A DNA stretch of 64,000 bases. Origin: Cyclobacteriaceae bacterium (GTDB lineage: Bacteria; Bacteroidota; Bacteroidia; Cytophagales; Cyclobacteriaceae). The stretch lies in assembly GCA_028278225.1 (NCBI GenBank), contig JANQEU010000075.1, forward strand, positions 124,001-188,000, written 5' to 3'. This document shows, piece after piece, positions 62,829 through 64,000 of the stretch. Every line of letters starts with the position of its first letter. Position 1 is the stretch's first letter. The position numbers and the translations under genes are program-made. A model generated the notes under the pieces. It had not been told where the DNA came from, made no database searches, and saw nothing but the letters and a program-made list of their open reading frames with translations.

Positions 62829-63767
62829 ATGCAACTTAAACTAATTCCCCGGTTGGTGTTGTGCATTATTATCCAATCATGCACAAGTGATTTAAGAAAG
62901 GATGAAGCCTCAGATGATCCATTGATCAGAGAACCTGACATTCAGAGCCTCATTGAAAACCTGGAGGATTCAAATAACAAGGAAGTAATGGTGATTGCCC
63001 ATCGTGGCGATTGGCGAAATGCTCCTGAAAATTCCCTTCAGGCAATACAGAATTGTATAGATATGGGAGTAGATATGGTTGAAATCGATGTTCGGGAGAC
63101 CAAAGATTCCGTACTTGTGCTAATGCATGACAAAACAATCGATCGAACTACAACCGGTTCAGGTTACATTTGGGATTTTACCTACGATTCACTTCAAAAC
63201 TTTTTCTTGCGGGATGGACTGCTCCATGCTACCCCCCATAAAATACCCACACTAAAAGAAGCACTGGACCTCAGCAACGATAAGATCCTTGTCAATTTGG
63301 ATACAAAAGATTACGGGAACCTTGGGAAGTACTATGACCTTCTGAAAAAAACCGGCACCCTCGACCAGGTTGTTATCAAAGCACCGATAAAGAAAAAAGA
63401 AGCTGAAAGTATTTTTGGAGAATACCTGGAGGAATTGTACTTCATGCCGCTGGTACGAACTGATCATGCCGGAGCAATGGAAATGGTGGATGAATATTTG
63501 GAATCAGATCCCCCGATAGCTTTTGAGTTTACTATTCCTTCCGACACTACTTCACTCCTGCCCAGGTTCAGTGAGATTCGAAAGACAGGGTCAAGTATTT
63601 GGGTCAATTCATTGCAACCCCATCATTGTGTTGGTCACAACGATGAGCTGGCAGCGATAGACATTTCTACTTATGATTGGTTCATTGAAAACGATATAGA
63701 TATTATTCAGACCGATCGGCCCAAACTGCTGCTAGAATATTTAAGATCAAAAGGACTTCATAATTAA
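62829..63767 (+). CDS. glycerophosphodiester phosphodiesterase, lipoprotein
   Basis: This 312-residue enzyme has a lipobox in MQLKLIPRLVLCIIIQSCTS and the GDPD barrel start IAHRGDWRNAPENSLQAIQNCIDMGVDMVEIDVRETKDSVLVLMHDKTIDRTTTGSG, with the conserved HRG, EN, E-x-D and H-D residues, and closes with IIQTDRPKLLLEYL. It hydrolyses glycerophosphodiesters to glycerol-3-phosphate and an alcohol, at the membrane surface or in the periplasm. The longer in-frame start at 62751 would overlap SusD and lack the signal, so 62829 is preferred. A paralogue starts 20 bp downstream. Confidence 0.93.
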   Translation: MQLKLIPRLVLCIIIQSCTSDLRKDEASDDPLIREPDIQSLIENLEDSNNKEVMVIAHRGDWRNAPENSLQAIQNCIDMGVDMVEIDVRETKDSVLVLMHDKTIDRTTTGSGYIWDFTYDSLQNFFLRDGLLHATPHKIPTLKEALDLSNDKILVNLDTKDYGNLGKYYDLLKKTGTLDQVVIKAPIKKKEAESIFGEYLEELYFMPLVRTDHAGAMEMVDEYLESDPPIAFEFTIPSDTTSLLPRFSEIRKTGSSIWVNSLQPHHCVGHNDELAAIDISTYDWFIENDIDIIQTDRPKLLLEYLRSKGLHN

Positions 63768-63786
63768 AAACCTGAAGAAGACAATC

Positions 63787-64000
63787 ATGAGTAGAATTCT
63801 CTTGTTATCTCTACCACTTCTGCTGACATTTTGTACTGAAAGAAGTACGGTTGAGGCTTATGAAATCAGGATCAATTCTCAATTCCAAAAGGCAGAGGAT
63901 ATCCTCAGCTGGATGAAATCTCCAACAGATGATTATGTCCTGGTAGTTTCTCATCGAGGTGACTGGAGATATGCCCCTGAAAATTCACTTATGGCCATAC
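63787..64000 (+). CDS. second glycerophosphodiester phosphodiesterase (cut by window edge)
   Basis: An ATG at 63787 starts a frame I translated by hand: MSRILLLSLPLLLTFCTERST is a lipoprotein signal, and after about 45 residues VVSHRGDWRYAPENSLMAI follows, the same HRGDW..APENS motif as the gene before it. About 71 codons are visible. It is a tandem paralogue, divergent outside the motif. Its C-terminus is outside the window. Confidence 0.9.
   Translation, partial: MSRILLLSLPLLLTFCTERSTVEAYEIRINSQFQKAEDILSWMKSPTDDYVLVVSHRGDWRYAPENSLMAI

Overview
The window looks like chromosome of a Bacteroidota bacterium, probably of the Cytophagales type. The evidence is two SusC/SusD pairs, a one-protein hybrid two-component regulator, a Bacteroides-type ECF sigma/FecR pair, two PadR plus prefix-domain FtsX-permease modules, -7 elements of the TAnnTTTG kind and A-rich rather than Shine-Dalgarno translation starts. 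Genus and species cannot be read from the sequence. Both ends cut genes: sufD at the left and a glycerophosphodiesterase at the right.

Layout. 1-4610: sufB-sufC-sufD (minus strand) for Fe-S cluster assembly, preceded by a Fur-like palindrome and interrupted between sufB and sufC by a four-helix-bundle (S23-type) gene with telomere-like heptamer repeats; an Lrp/AsnC regulator follows. 4718-6460: a promoter, a tRNA-like gene with an oversized variable region and a strong terminator, then a three-gene unit that reads as a toxin-antitoxin-SecB-like chaperone (TAC) system, bounded on its far side by a decayed copy of the same terminator. 6502-10811: a carboxypeptidase-regulatory-domain protein divergent from a padR-permease module, sharing a 15-bp inverted repeat. 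11283-17710: six tightly packed genes (SDR, B12-type radical SAM, ThiL/AIR-synthase-like, alpha-oxoamine synthase, diacylglycerol-kinase-like, UbiA), probably an undescribed lipid or prenyl-lipid pathway. 17742-26212: NTF2-like secreted protein, second padR-permease module, amidohydrolase, small ORF, ChrA transporter, sulfotransferase, patatin.

26470-55515 is a large amino-sugar region: a Gfo/Idh/MocA oxidoreductase, two sodium:solute symporters, an unrecognised 622-residue lipoprotein, a hybrid two-component regulator, a PKD lipoprotein, SusC/SusD, a NagB-PIG-L deacetylase fusion, a ROK sugar kinase, a long-chain acyl-CoA ligase, a ROK repressor, an acyl carrier protein, an ADP-forming acyl-CoA synthetase, a stand-alone NagB and a DUF4954 beta-helix protein. 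The picture is uptake of an N-acetylated amino sugar or glycan, deacetylation and deamination to fructose-6-phosphate, with the released acyl group handled by the CoA and ACP enzymes. No glycoside hydrolase is present in the window.

55739-64000 is a second Sus system under different control: ECF sigma factor, FecR anti-sigma, SusC with an STN signalling domain, SusD and two tandem glycerophosphodiester phosphodiesterases, suggesting uptake of a phosphodiester-containing substrate. Intergenic DNA carries a transposase-less inverted-repeat element (46591-46796) and REP-like palindromes (56387-56612). All functional statements rest on reading the sequence and recalling protein families; no database search was run.
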